Shown here in pieces: positions 1-9,327 of a stretch of 50,020 nt of DNA. This DNA comes from Rhodoligotrophos defluvii (GTDB lineage: Bacteria; Pseudomonadota; Alphaproteobacteria; Rhizobiales; Im1). The translations under genes were made by a program, and so were the position numbers. How positions within the stretch are numbered: the first letter of the stretch is position 1; each line of letters begins with the position of its first letter. The notes under the pieces were generated by a model. That model did not search any database. It worked only from the letters and a program-made list of their open reading frames with translations, and had not been told where the DNA came from. The stretch covers positions 1-50,020 of the forward strand of contig NZ_SZZM01000010.1 in assembly GCF_005281615.1 (NCBI RefSeq), read 5' to 3'.

Positions 1-254
1 CGCCTCGCGGCATCCGCGCCTGCCGGGGACCGGCCGGTGCCGCCGGAGCCCGGCCGAGCGGCGGCCCGGGCGACGCTTGCCCAAGGCTTGGGCTGCGAAT
101 CTTGCCCGGGAACCTGCCGCGCTTTGCGGGGGGTCCTTTCCGTGACGGGCCGTCCAGCCGCGTCCCGATGCGCCCTTCGCCGCGGCCGTGCCGGGTGCGG
201 CTGGTGGGTGCGCCGCCTCGCGACGACGGCGCGTATTGACCGGTAGCGGCCGCC
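1..254. other. Upstream stretch without a supported gene
   Basis: This very GC-rich stretch holds only short open frames with no recognisable protein features. It may be the 3' flank of a gene lying outside the window. I see no tRNA-like fold and no clear terminator. Confidence 0.4.
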
Positions 255-1418
255 ATGAACCTCGATATTCAGACCATTCTCATTCTGCTCATCGCCGTCT
301 GCGCCGTGATCGCAATGGTACTGGTGGTCTCCTGGCACGACGAGCCCTCTGCCCGCTCCTATGGATGGTGGAGCGCCGGCTGCCTGGCCGCGATTGCCGG
401 GCTGTCCTTGCTGCTGTGGCGGGATCGCATCACCGATGTGCTTTCGGTCGACATTGCCAACGTGCTGCTGTTGATCGGCGGCGGGCTGGGCTGGGCCGGC
501 CTACGCTCGCTCTATGGACGCCGGGTGGCGTTCTGGCAGGTCGCCGGGCCGATCGCGCCGTGGGTGGCGGGGCTGATCGCCATGGGACCGGACGATCAGC
601 CCTGGGAACGCACGGTCTGGCTCTCGATCGCCGCGAGCGCCGTGTGCGTGGCGATCGCGCGGGAGTTCTGGCGCGGAGGCGAAGAACGCCTGCCGTCGAG
701 CCGGCCCCTCGCGGCGCTTCTGGTGTTCAATGCCGCGTTCTACCTGGTCCGCGGCGGCGTGGCGCTGGTGACGCCGATGCCGGACAGCATCGGCCGCACC
801 GGGCTGTGGTTCGCCGTAAGCCTCGCCGAGGCGCTGCTGTTTCTCGTGGCCGTCGGCCTGTTTGCGGTGGCGCTGATCCGGGAAAAGACGGCGCGCCGCC
901 TCAAGCTGATCGCCATGCAGGATCCGCTCACCCGAAGCCTCAACCGGCGCGGACTGGCCGAGGCGGCGACACCCGTGCTGCGCCGGCTGGCACGGAATGG
1001 CGGGATCGTTTCGGTGGTGCTCTTCGACATAGACGGTTTCAAGCTGCTCAACGACCGTTATGGCCATGATGTGGGCGACGGCGTACTGTCCGACTTCGCC
1101 CGCAGCCTGGGCGCGCTCCTGCCGCCAGAAACCCTGCTATGCCGCCTGGGCGGAGAGGAGTTCGCCGCCCTGCTCCCGGACACCGACCCCGAGGCGGCCA
1201 TGGAGATCGCCGAGCGGGTGCGCAGCGGAATTGCCAGCCAAGCCTTCATCTATCGCGGGACTCGCTTGAGCATCACCGTGAGCGCAGGGGTAGCCTCGCA
1301 GCAGGGGAACGATATCGATCTCACCGGATTGCTCACATTGGCCGACCGCGCCCTCTACGAGGCGAAGGCGGACGGACGGAACCGGGTCCGCCTCAGCGCC
1401 GCGTCCGGCGCCGGTTGA
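255..1418 (+). CDS. Membrane-anchored diguanylate cyclase (GGDEF)
   Basis: Predicted to make cyclic di-GMP from two GTP at the inner membrane. The N-terminal half (about residues 4-210 of 387) is a run of hydrophobic segments, probably six or seven helices, with no recognised named sensor domain. The C-terminal GGDEF domain starts near residue 220 ([13 protein letters not shown]) and carries the metal site FDIDGFK around 257-263 and the active-site loop GGEEF at 299-303, so it should be catalytically competent. The four residues where the inhibitory RxxD site normally lies read PPET, so classic product inhibition at the I-site is probably missing. It sits 188 bases upstream of rpsB on the same strand. 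This neighbour is not a usual member of the rpsB cluster and is probably separately transcribed. Confidence 0.9.
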   Translation: MNLDIQTILILLIAVCAVIAMVLVVSWHDEPSARSYGWWSAGCLAAIAGLSLLLWRDRITDVLSVDIANVLLLIGGGLGWAGLRSLYGRRVAFWQVAGPIAPWVAGLIAMGPDDQPWERTVWLSIAASAVCVAIAREFWRGGEERLPSSRPLAALLVFNAAFYLVRGGVALVTPMPDSIGRTGLWFAVSLAEALLFLVAVGLFAVALIREKTARRLKLIAMQDPLTRSLNRRGLAEAATPVLRRLARNGGIVSVVLFDIDGFKLLNDRYGHDVGDGVLSDFARSLGALLPPETLLCRLGGEEFAALLPDTDPEAAMEIAERVRSGIASQAFIYRGTRLSITVSAGVASQQGNDIDLTGLLTLADRALYEAKADGRNRVRLSAASGAG

Positions 1419-1606
1419 ACGCGCACGCATATTCCGCGGCACGCCGTGGCTGGCCGCTTGCAAATCGCGGGTCGACCGCGTATATGGCCACCGTCAACTC
1501 GCACGCGGGTGTCGGGCGGCCAGGCGTATTGGCTGTCCTTCCGGTGCCGGACGGGATCCGGCCACACCATCCGCGGAGGTTCAACCGGAAAAGGAGCAAG
1601 ACTGGC

Positions 1607-2632
1607 ATGGCATTGCCGGATTTCTCGATGCGTCAGCTGTTGGAAGCGGGCGTTCACTTCGGTCACCAGACCCATCGCTGGAACCCCAAGATGGGCACCT
1701 ATATCTATGGCGACCGCAACGGCATCCACATTATCGACCTGGCGCAGACCGTGCCGTTGCTGCACCAGGCGCTCGTGGCGGTGCGCGACGTGGTGGCCGC
1801 CGGCGGCCGCGTGCTGTTCGTGGCCACCAAGCGGCAGGCTTCGGACATCGTGGCCGAGAGCGCCCGCCGCTGCGCGCAATATTATGTCAATCACCGCTGG
1901 CTCGGCGGCACGCTGACCAACTGGAAGACGATTTCGCATTCCATCCGCCGGCTGCGCCAGCTCGAGGACATGCTCGCCCAGGAGCATCTTGGCCTGACCA
2001 AGAAGGAAACGCTCAACCTGACCCGCGAGCGGGACAAGCTGGAGCGGGCCCTGGGGGGCATCAAGGACATGGGCGGCATTCCCGACCTGATGTTCGTGAT
2101 CGACACCAACAAGGAGGCGATCGCGATCCAGGAGGCGCGCAAGCTCAACATCCCCGTGGTGGCGATCGTCGATACCAATTGCGACCCGCAGGGGATCACG
2201 TATCCGATCCCGGGAAATGACGATGCGGGCCGGGCGATCAGCTTGTATTGCGACCTGATCGCGCGTGCGGCGCTGGAGGGTATCTCGGTCGGGCAGGGCG
2301 CCGCCGGGGTCGATATCGGCGAGCTCGAGAACCCGCTGAGCGAGCCCGCGCTCGAGGACAAGGCCGAAGCCGATACGGCGGAGGATGCCGACCTGGGCTT
2401 CCCGCGCCTGAGCGAGCCTCGCGGTGCGCCCGACGATCTGAAGAAGATCACCGGACTCGGGCCCACGGTCGAGAAGAAGCTGAACGAACTCGGCATCTAT
2501 CATTTCTGGCAGATCGCCGAAATGAACACCGACCAGATCAGGGCCCTGGACGATGCCCTGCAGTTCAAGGGGCGCGTCGAGCGCGACGACTGGGCTGCCC
2601 AGGCCAAGGGCCTTGCCGGCCTGGATGCCTGA
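1607..2632 (+). CDS. rpsB: 30S ribosomal protein S2 with C-terminal helix-hairpin-helix extension
   Basis: Structural protein of the small ribosomal subunit. The 341-residue product begins [20 protein letters not shown], typical of S2; the ATG at 1607 is preceded by AAGGAG at about 1591, and longer in-frame readings upstream only extend into non-conserved sequence. The S2 core occupies roughly residues 1-240. An acidic linker ([13 protein letters not shown]) follows, then a C-terminal module of about 65 residues with the pattern [22 protein letters not shown], a helix-hairpin-helix type fold. Such tails are known on S2 of some alphaproteobacteria (Bradyrhizobium and Rhodopseudomonas relatives), while S2 elsewhere is about 240-260 residues. 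First gene of the tsf-pyrH-frr run. Confidence 0.97.
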   Translation: MALPDFSMRQLLEAGVHFGHQTHRWNPKMGTYIYGDRNGIHIIDLAQTVPLLHQALVAVRDVVAAGGRVLFVATKRQASDIVAESARRCAQYYVNHRWLGGTLTNWKTISHSIRRLRQLEDMLAQEHLGLTKKETLNLTRERDKLERALGGIKDMGGIPDLMFVIDTNKEAIAIQEARKLNIPVVAIVDTNCDPQGITYPIPGNDDAGRAISLYCDLIARAALEGISVGQGAAGVDIGELENPLSEPALEDKAEADTAEDADLGFPRLSEPRGAPDDLKKITGLGPTVEKKLNELGIYHFWQIAEMNTDQIRALDDALQFKGRVERDDWAAQAKGLAGLDA

Positions 2633-2698
2633 TACACGAACCGTCATGCTGGGGCGGGAGTTGGCCTGCCTCAGCGCTGCAAGAGATAGGATTCCGCT

Positions 2699-3622
2699 AT
2701 GGCTGAGATCACTGCGAGCATGGTGAAGGCGCTGCGCGACAGCACCGGCGCCGGGATGATGGACTGCAAGAGCGCGCTCGCAGAGACCGGCGGGGACATG
2801 GAGGCTGCGGTCGACTGGCTGCGGAAGAAGGGTCTCGCCAAGGCGGCCAAGAAATCATCGCGCGTTGCGGCCGAGGGCCTCGTGGGCGTGGCGACCGCCG
2901 ACCGCAAGGGCGCGGTGGTGGAGGTGAATTCCGAGACCGACTTCGTGGCCCGCAACGAGGCGTTCCAGTCGATGGTCAGCGAGATCGCCAAACTGGGGAT
3001 CGACGCGCAGGGCGACGTGGATGCGCTGAGAGCCGCCACGATGCCCAACGGCAAGACGGTGGCTGATTTCGTGACCGATGCGGTGGCCACCATCGGCGAG
3101 AACATGAACGTGCGCCGCACCGGCTATATCGAAGTGAGCGAGGGTGTGGTCGCGAGCTATGTCCACGGCCAAGTGGTGCCCGGCCTCGGCAAGATCGGCG
3201 TGCTGGTGGGGCTCGAATCCAAGGGCGACAAGGAGAAGCTGGCCGCCCATGGCAAGCAGCTCGCCATGCACATCGCCGCGGCAAGCCCCATCGCCGTGCG
3301 GCCGGAAGAGGTGGATGCAAGCCTCGTCGACCGTGAGCGCGAGGTTCTGGCGGCGCAGGCGCGCGATTCCGGCAAGCCCGAGGACATCATCGCCAAGATG
3401 GTGGAGGGCCGGCTTCGGAAGTACTACGAAGAGGTCGTGCTGCTGCACCAGATCTACGTGATCGACGGCGAGAACACGGTCGGCAAGGCCATCAAAGAGA
3501 TGGAAAAGGACGTCGGCGCGCCGATCACGGTGGCTGCTTTCGCGCGCTTCGCCATCGGCGAAGGCATCGAGCGCGAGGAAAGCGATTTCGCGAGCGAGGT
3601 TGCGGCCGCGGCTGGCTCGTGA
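2699..3622 (+). CDS. tsf: Elongation factor Ts
   Basis: Guanine nucleotide exchange factor that regenerates EF-Tu-GTP during translation. The 307-residue protein starts with the UBA-like N-terminal domain ([21 protein letters not shown]) and carries the conserved EF-Tu contact motif [10 protein letters not shown] around residues 80-89, followed by the two core subdomains. Length is normal for the family. It lies 66 bases after rpsB, the universal partner, and is followed by a stem-loop before pyrH. Confidence 0.98.
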   Translation: MAEITASMVKALRDSTGAGMMDCKSALAETGGDMEAAVDWLRKKGLAKAAKKSSRVAAEGLVGVATADRKGAVVEVNSETDFVARNEAFQSMVSEIAKLGIDAQGDVDALRAATMPNGKTVADFVTDAVATIGENMNVRRTGYIEVSEGVVASYVHGQVVPGLGKIGVLVGLESKGDKEKLAAHGKQLAMHIAAASPIAVRPEEVDASLVDREREVLAAQARDSGKPEDIIAKMVEGRLRKYYEEVVLLHQIYVIDGENTVGKAIKEMEKDVGAPITVAAFARFAIGEGIEREESDFASEVAAAAGS

Positions 3623-3635
3623 TACGCGGGCGCTT

Positions 3636-3660
3636 GGGATCGTGAGGCGTCTCAGATCCC
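3636..3660 (+). other. Intercistronic stem-loop between tsf and pyrH
   Basis: GGGATC (3636-3641) pairs with GATCCC (3655-3660), continued after a one-base bulge by TGAG with CTCA around a GCGT loop. There is no T-run after it, so it is more likely an RNA-stabilising or attenuating hairpin than a full intrinsic terminator. Confidence 0.5.
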
Positions 3661-3691
3661 TCGCGCTGTGTCGACACGAGGTTCTAGGACA

Positions 3692-4423
3692 ATGGCAGGC
3701 CTTCCGCGCTTCAGCCGTGTGCTGCTGAAACTCTCCGGCGAAGCGTTGATGGGCCGCGAATCCTACGGCATCGACATGGCGATGGTGCGCCGCGTCGCGG
3801 ATGAGATTCGCGATGTGGCGCAGTATGGGATCGAGCTCTGCATCGTGGTCGGGGGCGGCAATATCTTCCGGGGCCTGGCCGGCGCTGCGCAAGGCATGGA
3901 CCGCACCACCGCCGACCATATCGGCATGCTGGCGACCGTCATGAACTCGCTCGCCCTCAACAATGCGCTGGTCCATGCGGGGCTGCAGTCGCGCGTGCTC
4001 TCGGCGATCTCCATGCCGACCGTGTGCGAGCCTTACATCCGCCCGCGTGCCCTGCGGCACCTTGAGAAAGGGCGGGTGGTGATCTTCGCAGCGGGCACGG
4101 GCAATCCCTATTTCACCACCGACACGGCCGCGACGCTGCGGGCGGCGGAGATGGGCTGCCAAGCCATATTGAAGGGCACCAGCGTCGACGGGGTCTATTC
4201 GCAGGATCCCAAGCGCCATGCGGATGCCGAGCGTTTCGACCGGGTGAGTTATCAAGAGGTGCTTGCGCAGCAGCTGCGGGTGATGGATCCTTCCGCCATT
4301 GCACTTGCGCGCGACAACAATATTTCTGTAATCGTGTTCTCGATCCGCGAGCCGGGAAATCTGGCGGCCGTGATCCGCGGCGAGGGCCGGTTCACGGTCA
4401 TCGATGCCGGCAAGGCTGAATGA
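3692..4423 (+). CDS. pyrH: UMP kinase
   Basis: Phosphorylates UMP to UDP in pyrimidine nucleotide synthesis; cytosolic, hexameric amino-acid-kinase family. The 243-residue product begins [21 protein letters not shown], where KLSGEAL is the phosphate-binding motif; GGGNIFRG near residue 55 and TTDTAA near residue 146 are further family signatures. I chose the ATG at 3692 (GAGG about 10 bases upstream) over an in-frame GTG at 3668, which would add eight unconserved residues. It stands between tsf and frr as in most bacteria. Confidence 0.97.
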   Translation: MAGLPRFSRVLLKLSGEALMGRESYGIDMAMVRRVADEIRDVAQYGIELCIVVGGGNIFRGLAGAAQGMDRTTADHIGMLATVMNSLALNNALVHAGLQSRVLSAISMPTVCEPYIRPRALRHLEKGRVVIFAAGTGNPYFTTDTAATLRAAEMGCQAILKGTSVDGVYSQDPKRHADAERFDRVSYQEVLAQQLRVMDPSAIALARDNNISVIVFSIREPGNLAAVIRGEGRFTVIDAGKAE

Positions 4424-4445
4424 TCCGCAGTTGGACGAAGAACAC

Positions 4446-5012
4446 ATGACAGATCCCGACAAAATGGACATGAAGGAGCTGAGGCGCCGGATGCAAGGCG
4501 CACTCGCCAAGCTCAAGGAGGAGTTCAGTGGCCTGCGCACCGGCCGCGCATCCGTTCACCTGCTGGAGCCCATAACGGTCGACGCCTATGGCGCGACCAT
4601 GCCGCTCAACCAGGTGGCCACCGTCTCGGTGCCCGAGCCGCGGATGCTCACCGTGCAGGTCTGGGACAGAGGTCTCGTCTCGGCCGTGGACAAGGCCATC
4701 CGCAACTCGAGCCTGGGGCTCAATCCGATCGCCGAGGGGCAGACCTTGCGTGTTCCCGTGCCCGAACTGTCGCAAGAACGCCGAAAAGAGCTGGTTAAGG
4801 TCGCCCATAATTATGCGGAACAGGCGAAGGTTGCTGTGCGTAACGTGCGCCGCGACGGTATGGAGCAGCTGAAGCGGCTCGAAAAAGACGGCGAGATCAG
4901 TCAGGATGAGCACCGCGCCTGGGCCGACGACGTGCAGAAGCTGACAGACCAGACCATCAAGAGCATCGACGAGGCGATGGCGCAGAAGCAGGCGGAGATC
5001 CTGCAGATCTGA
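4446..5012 (+). CDS. frr: Ribosome recycling factor
   Basis: Splits post-termination ribosomes together with EF-G. The 188-residue protein shows the conserved run [21 protein letters not shown] and the C-terminal helical domain with [11 protein letters not shown] and DDVQKLTD. The family is usually 185-187 residues, which supports the ATG at 4446 ([16 protein letters not shown]); an upstream ATG at 4404 would overlap pyrH and add 14 unconserved residues. Confidence 0.97.
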   Translation: MTDPDKMDMKELRRRMQGALAKLKEEFSGLRTGRASVHLLEPITVDAYGATMPLNQVATVSVPEPRMLTVQVWDRGLVSAVDKAIRNSSLGLNPIAEGQTLRVPVPELSQERRKELVKVAHNYAEQAKVAVRNVRRDGMEQLKRLEKDGEISQDEHRAWADDVQKLTDQTIKSIDEAMAQKQAEILQI

Positions 5013-5057
5013 GTTGTTCCTGGGCGGGCCGGTGCTTTCAGCCGCGGGTGGAGTCAA

Positions 5058-5831
5058 ATGTCTCTACGAATGAGCCGGTTGAGCGAAGGAGACGCGGAAC
5101 CCGCCCTGGATGTGCCGGGCAGTCTTCCTCGCCACGTCGCCATCATCATGGATGGTAACGGCCGATGGGCCAAGCGGCGTTCCCTGCCGCGCTCCGCCGG
5201 CCACAGCCAAGGGGTGCAGGCGGTGCGCCGGGCGGTGAGCGCGGCGCTGGACTTCGGCATCCAGTATCTGACGCTCTACAGTTTCAGCTCGGAGAACTGG
5301 AGCCGACCCAAGGAGGAGGTGGGCTATCTGCTCGATCTGCTGCGCCGCTTCGCCAATCGCGACGTGGCGGAGCTGCATGCCCGGGGCGTGCGGATCAAGA
5401 TCATCGGCGACAGGCAAACGCTTGCCCCGGATATCGTGTCGCTGATCGAGCGCTCGGAGGAGCTGACCCGCAACAACGAAGCGCTGACCCTTGTGGTCGC
5501 CTTCAACTACGGCGCGCGGGACGAGCTGACCCGCGCCGTTCAGGCGATCGCGCGCAAGGTGGAATCGGGGGCGCTTTCGGCCGGGGAGGTGAACGGGGTA
5601 ACGCTCGAGCGGCACCTGGACACGGCCGGGCTGCCTGACCCCGATCTGGTGATCAGGACCAGCGGCGAGCAGCGCCTGTCGAACTTCCTGCTGTGGCAGA
5701 GCGCGTACTCCGAATTCGTGTTCGTCGACGAGGCCTGGCCCGATTTCGACCAGGACATCTTCGCCGCCGCACTGCGGCAGTTCATGCAGCGGGATCGGCG
5801 CTTCGGTGGCCTTGCCGCCTCGGCATCCTAG
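5058..5831 (+). CDS. uppS: Isoprenyl transferase (undecaprenyl diphosphate synthase)
   Basis: Condenses isopentenyl diphosphate onto farnesyl diphosphate to build the C55 carrier lipid for peptidoglycan and other surface polymers. The cis-prenyltransferase signature HVAIIMDGNGRWAKRR, with the catalytic Asp, lies near residues 30-45; SFSSENWSRP and the C-terminal DLVIRTSGEQRLSNFLLWQ motif are intact. Length (257) is normal. It is 15 bases upstream of cdsA, so probably co-transcribed with it. Confidence 0.96.
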   Translation: MSLRMSRLSEGDAEPALDVPGSLPRHVAIIMDGNGRWAKRRSLPRSAGHSQGVQAVRRAVSAALDFGIQYLTLYSFSSENWSRPKEEVGYLLDLLRRFANRDVAELHARGVRIKIIGDRQTLAPDIVSLIERSEELTRNNEALTLVVAFNYGARDELTRAVQAIARKVESGALSAGEVNGVTLERHLDTAGLPDPDLVIRTSGEQRLSNFLLWQSAYSEFVFVDEAWPDFDQDIFAAALRQFMQRDRRFGGLAASAS

Positions 5832-5846
5832 CTCAAGACACGCGCT

Positions 5847-6692
5847 ATGGCCGCGGCCTGGAGCTCTGGCAAATGGGGCGATCTTGCCGTCAGAACCGCC
5901 TCGGCCGTGGTGCTCGTGCCGATCGTGCTGGCTCTGGCCTGGCTGGGCGGGGCGTGGTTTGCTCTCCTGCTCTCGGTGATCGGCGTTCTCATGGGCGTGG
6001 AGTGGGTGCGCCTTGCCTATCGCGCGCCCTCGCCCCTGCCTTATGCGCTGCATTGCCTGGCGGCGGCAGCCGCACCATGGCTGGCCCTCGCCGGGCGGCC
6101 GCTCATCGGCCTTGCCGCCATTTTGGCGCTGTGGGCCGTCTCGCTGGCCCATCTCTTCTGGCAAAAGCCCGACCATGACCGGGCGGCGACCATCGGGGTG
6201 ATCTATGTGGCGGTGCCGGTGCTGAGCCTCGCCCTGCTGCGGGCGGATGCCGAGCTTGGACTGCGCGCCCTGCTCTGGCTCATGGTCGTGGTGTGGAGCG
6301 CGGATACGGTCGCCTATGGGGTGGGCCGGCTGCTGGGCGGCCCGAAGCTTGCGCCGCGCATCTCGCCGGGCAAGACATGGTCCGGTTTTTTCGGCGCCGT
6401 CGCCGGGGGCGGCGCGGCCGGTGCCATTGCCGGCATGCTGATGGATTTGCCGGCGGCCATATCATTGACCATATTGGGCGGCAGCTTGGCGGTCGTGGCG
6501 CAGCTCGGCGACCTTTTCGAGTCACAGCTCAAGCGCCATGCTGGTGTCAAGGATTCAGGGCAAGTCATTCCGGGGCACGGGGGAATACTCGATCGGGTCG
6601 ATGGTCTGATGGCGGTTGCAACAGCGGCTTTGGCGATCGGGTTTTTGCGGGAAGGGCCAAACAATATTGCCAAAGCTTTGCTGCTATGGTGA
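5847..6692 (+). CDS. cdsA: Phosphatidate cytidylyltransferase
   Basis: Makes CDP-diacylglycerol from phosphatidic acid and CTP, the branch-point precursor for phospholipids. The 281-residue protein is largely hydrophobic (about seven or eight membrane segments) and ends with the family signature: SQLKRHAGVKDSG and PGHGGILDRVDG around residues 228-254. It is positioned between uppS and dxr as in many proteobacteria. Confidence 0.95.
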   Translation: MAAAWSSGKWGDLAVRTASAVVLVPIVLALAWLGGAWFALLLSVIGVLMGVEWVRLAYRAPSPLPYALHCLAAAAAPWLALAGRPLIGLAAILALWAVSLAHLFWQKPDHDRAATIGVIYVAVPVLSLALLRADAELGLRALLWLMVVVWSADTVAYGVGRLLGGPKLAPRISPGKTWSGFFGAVAGGGAAGAIAGMLMDLPAAISLTILGGSLAVVAQLGDLFESQLKRHAGVKDSGQVIPGHGGILDRVDGLMAVATAALAIGFLREGPNNIAKALLLW

Positions 6693-6752
6693 CAACAGTA
6701 ACCTTACAAAAACCTTCTCCATGCAGATTGGACAGTGGGAGAGTTGTGAGCC

Positions 6753-7961
6753 GTGACCGCCATCGCCGAACGCATTGACCGGGCTGATTGCGCCAAGCGC
6801 ATCACCATTCTTGGCTCGACCGGCTCGATCGGGTGCTCGACGCTGGATATCGTGAGCCGTGCGCCCGACCGCTTCGAGGTCGATGCGCTGGTGGGCAATT
6901 CGAATGTGGCGCGGCTGGCGGAGCAGGCGAAGGCTATGCGCGCGCGACTGGTGGTCAGCGCCGATCCCACCAATTATCGCGCGCTGAAGGAAGCGCTGGC
7001 CGGATCCGGCATCGCGGTGGCGGCGGGGCCGGAGGCGGTGGTCGAGGCGGCGCAGCGGCCGGTAGACATGATCATGGCGTCGATCGTCGGGGCGGCCGGC
7101 CTGGCGCCGACCATCGCGGCGGTGCAGCAAGGCACCACGATCGGGCTTGCCAACAAGGAATGCCTGGTCTCCGGCGGCAGCCTGTTCACGCAGGCCGCAC
7201 TCCGCTCGGGCGCCCGCATCCTGCCGGTCGATTCCGAGCACAGCGCGGTGTTCCAGGTGCTCAACCGCGACCATGCGGACCAGGTCTCGCGCATTATCCT
7301 CACCGCTTCGGGCGGGCCGTTCCGCACCTTCAGCCCGGCGGAGCTCGAGGCTGCGACACCGGAGCAGGCGCTCAAGCACCCGAACTGGAGCATGGGCCGC
7401 AAGATCACGATCGACTCGGCCAGCCTGATGAACAAGGGGCTGGAGCTGATCGAGGCCTTCCATCTGTTCGACGTGGCGATCGACCAGCTGGACGTGCTGG
7501 TCCATCCGCAATCGATCGTGCACAGCCTGGTCGAGTATAACGACGGTTCGACGCTGGCGCAGCTGGGCATGCCGGACATGCGCACGCCCATCGCCTATGC
7601 GCTCGCCTGGCCGCAGCGGATCAGCGCGCCCGTGCAGCAGCTGCGGCTCGAGAAGATCGGCCAGCTCACCTTCGAGGAGGTCGACGAGCAGCGGTTCCCG
7701 GCAATCAGGGTGAGCCTCGATGCCTTGGCGCGGGGTGGCAGCGCGACGGCGGTGCTGAACGCGGCCAACGAAATCGCGGTCGCGGAATTCTTGTCGAAAC
7801 GCCTGTCCTTTCCGGGTATCACACGGCTTGTCCAGGCGACCATCGACCGGGCCGAGCAGGATGGCATGCTCGCCGGGCTCAACTCGCTGGATGACGTCTG
7901 GTCGGCGGACGCCTATGGCCGCCGCGTGGCGCAGGAGCTGGCGGCAAGGTTCGGGCGGTAG
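6753..7961 (+). CDS. dxr: 1-deoxy-D-xylulose 5-phosphate reductoisomerase
   Basis: Converts DXP to 2-C-methyl-D-erythritol 4-phosphate with NADPH, the committed step of the MEP isoprenoid pathway that feeds UppS two genes upstream. The 402-residue protein has the nucleotide-binding motif ILGSTGSIG near residue 19, NKECLVSGG, the metal/substrate segment DSEHSAVFQ, and KITIDSASLMNKGLE. Translation starts at a GTG (6753) with a good GGGAGAG ribosome site about nine bases upstream. Confidence 0.97.
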   Translation: MTAIAERIDRADCAKRITILGSTGSIGCSTLDIVSRAPDRFEVDALVGNSNVARLAEQAKAMRARLVVSADPTNYRALKEALAGSGIAVAAGPEAVVEAAQRPVDMIMASIVGAAGLAPTIAAVQQGTTIGLANKECLVSGGSLFTQAALRSGARILPVDSEHSAVFQVLNRDHADQVSRIILTASGGPFRTFSPAELEAATPEQALKHPNWSMGRKITIDSASLMNKGLELIEAFHLFDVAIDQLDVLVHPQSIVHSLVEYNDGSTLAQLGMPDMRTPIAYALAWPQRISAPVQQLRLEKIGQLTFEEVDEQRFPAIRVSLDALARGGSATAVLNAANEIAVAEFLSKRLSFPGITRLVQATIDRAEQDGMLAGLNSLDDVWSADAYGRRVAQELAARFGR

Positions 7962-7982
7962 CTCAGGTCCAAGATGAAGCGA

Positions 7983-8004
7983 GCCGGCTAAATGGCTAGC
8001 CGGC
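7983..8004 (+). other. Intercistronic stem-loop between dxr and rseP
   Basis: GCCGGCTA (7983-7990) and TAGCCGGC (7997-8004) form a perfect eight-base stem with a six-base loop. No T-run follows, so simple intrinsic termination is unlikely; it may protect the upstream message or tune rseP expression. Confidence 0.5.
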
Positions 8005-8043
8005 AAGGAATTAGGCCGGTAGCGGCTGATAGGTGGACGTGAA

Positions 8044-9192
8044 ATGGTACTCGCGGAGATGATCGGTTCGGGGTTGTGGACGTTCCTGTCCTACCTCGTG
8101 CCGTTCCTGTTCGTGCTCACAATCGTCGTGTTCTTCCACGAGCTGGGGCATTTCCTCACGGCGCGGGCCTGCGGGGTGAAGGTGGACAGCTTCGCGGTCG
8201 GCTTCGGCCGGGCAATCGCGTCCTGGGTCGATCGGCACGGCACCGAGTGGCGAATCGGCTGGCTGCCACTCGGCGGCTATGTGAGCTTCCGCGGCGACAA
8301 GTCGGTGGCCAGCACGCCGGACGAAGCGGTGCTGGAGGCCGCCGCCCATGATCCTGCCGAAGCCAGCCAGCTGTTCCACAACAAGCCGCTTGCACAGCGC
8401 GCGGCGGTGGTGGCTGCGGGGCCGATCGCCAATTTCATCGTCGCCATCCTCATCTTCGCGGCCACTTTCATGATCGTCGGGCGCCATGTGGCCCCGCCGA
8501 TCGCCGACACGGTGCAGCCGGATACGCCGGCGGCTGCGGCGGGAATGCAACCGGGCGACGAGATCAAGACGGTGGATGGCCACGCGATCGAGACCTTCGC
8601 CGATCTGCAGCGCATCGTTTCCGGGAGCGCCGGCCAGCCGCTCACCCTCGGCATCCTGCGCGACGGCCGCCTCATCACCCTGCAGGTAACCCCGGCGGCC
8701 CGGGAGATCGAGGACCGGTTCGGGGGCAAGCACACCATCGGCATTCTGGGGATCACGGGCGGGGCGGGCGAGGGGGCACGCGTCGAGCGCTACGGCCCCG
8801 TGATGGCCTTGTGGAAAGGGGCCGAGCAGACCTGGTTCGTGATCACCAGCACCCTGAGCTATGTGGGTCAAGTGATCGTTGGCACTCAGTCTGCGGATCA
8901 GCTCGGCGGGCCGCTGCGGATCGCGCAGATGTCCGGGGAAATCGCGGGAATCGGCCTTCTCCCGCTTATCAACCTGGCTGCGGTGCTCTCGGTAAGCATC
9001 GGTTTGATCAACCTGTTTCCGATTCCGATACTTGATGGCGGCCACCTTTTATACTACGCCATTGAGGCTGTGAGAGGGAGGCCGCTCAGTCCGAGAGCAC
9101 AGGATCTGGGCTTCAGAGTGGGAATGGTCCTGGTCTTGATGCTGATGCTGTTCGCGACGTGGAACGACCTTATCCACTTCGAACTGTTTTGA
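8044..9192 (+). CDS. rseP: RIP metalloprotease RseP (site-2 protease)
   Basis: Intramembrane zinc protease that cleaves anti-sigma factors and membrane remnants in envelope-stress signalling. The 382-residue protein has the zinc site HELGH at residues 32-36 in the first membrane helix, one recognisable PDZ region in the middle (DTPAAAAGMQPGDEIKTVDG), and the third-ligand motif NLFPIPILDGGH near the C terminus. E. coli RseP is longer (about 450) with two PDZ domains; the single-PDZ form is usual in alphaproteobacteria. It precedes bamA, matching the usual order. Confidence 0.95.
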   Translation: MVLAEMIGSGLWTFLSYLVPFLFVLTIVVFFHELGHFLTARACGVKVDSFAVGFGRAIASWVDRHGTEWRIGWLPLGGYVSFRGDKSVASTPDEAVLEAAAHDPAEASQLFHNKPLAQRAAVVAAGPIANFIVAILIFAATFMIVGRHVAPPIADTVQPDTPAAAAGMQPGDEIKTVDGHAIETFADLQRIVSGSAGQPLTLGILRDGRLITLQVTPAAREIEDRFGGKHTIGILGITGGAGEGARVERYGPVMALWKGAEQTWFVITSTLSYVGQVIVGTQSADQLGGPLRIAQMSGEIAGIGLLPLINLAAVLSVSIGLINLFPIPILDGGHLLYYAIEAVRGRPLSPRAQDLGFRVGMVLVLMLMLFATWNDLIHFELF

Positions 9193-9327
9193 TTTTGACA
9201 CTATGGAGCGGGAAATCGCCCTGCTGACGATCATGCGGTTTTCAGCTGAGCCGAAACCACGTAAAACAACTCGTTACACGCGTTTCGGCCTGGGGCGGCG
9301 GGGATAACAACTGATGATTGGTACCTT

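Noticed and set aside
1419-1606. Regulatory leader RNA before rpsB
   Set aside because: A long leader is plausible, but I could not find a convincing stem-loop or protein-binding motif by eye.
2855-4540. 561-codon minus-strand frame across tsf, pyrH and frr
   Set aside because: Antisense to three well-recognised essential genes, with no domain of its own.
9195-9223. TTGACA upstream of bamA as a promoter
   Set aside because: The -35 match is exact but no acceptable -10 box lies 16-18 bases downstream.
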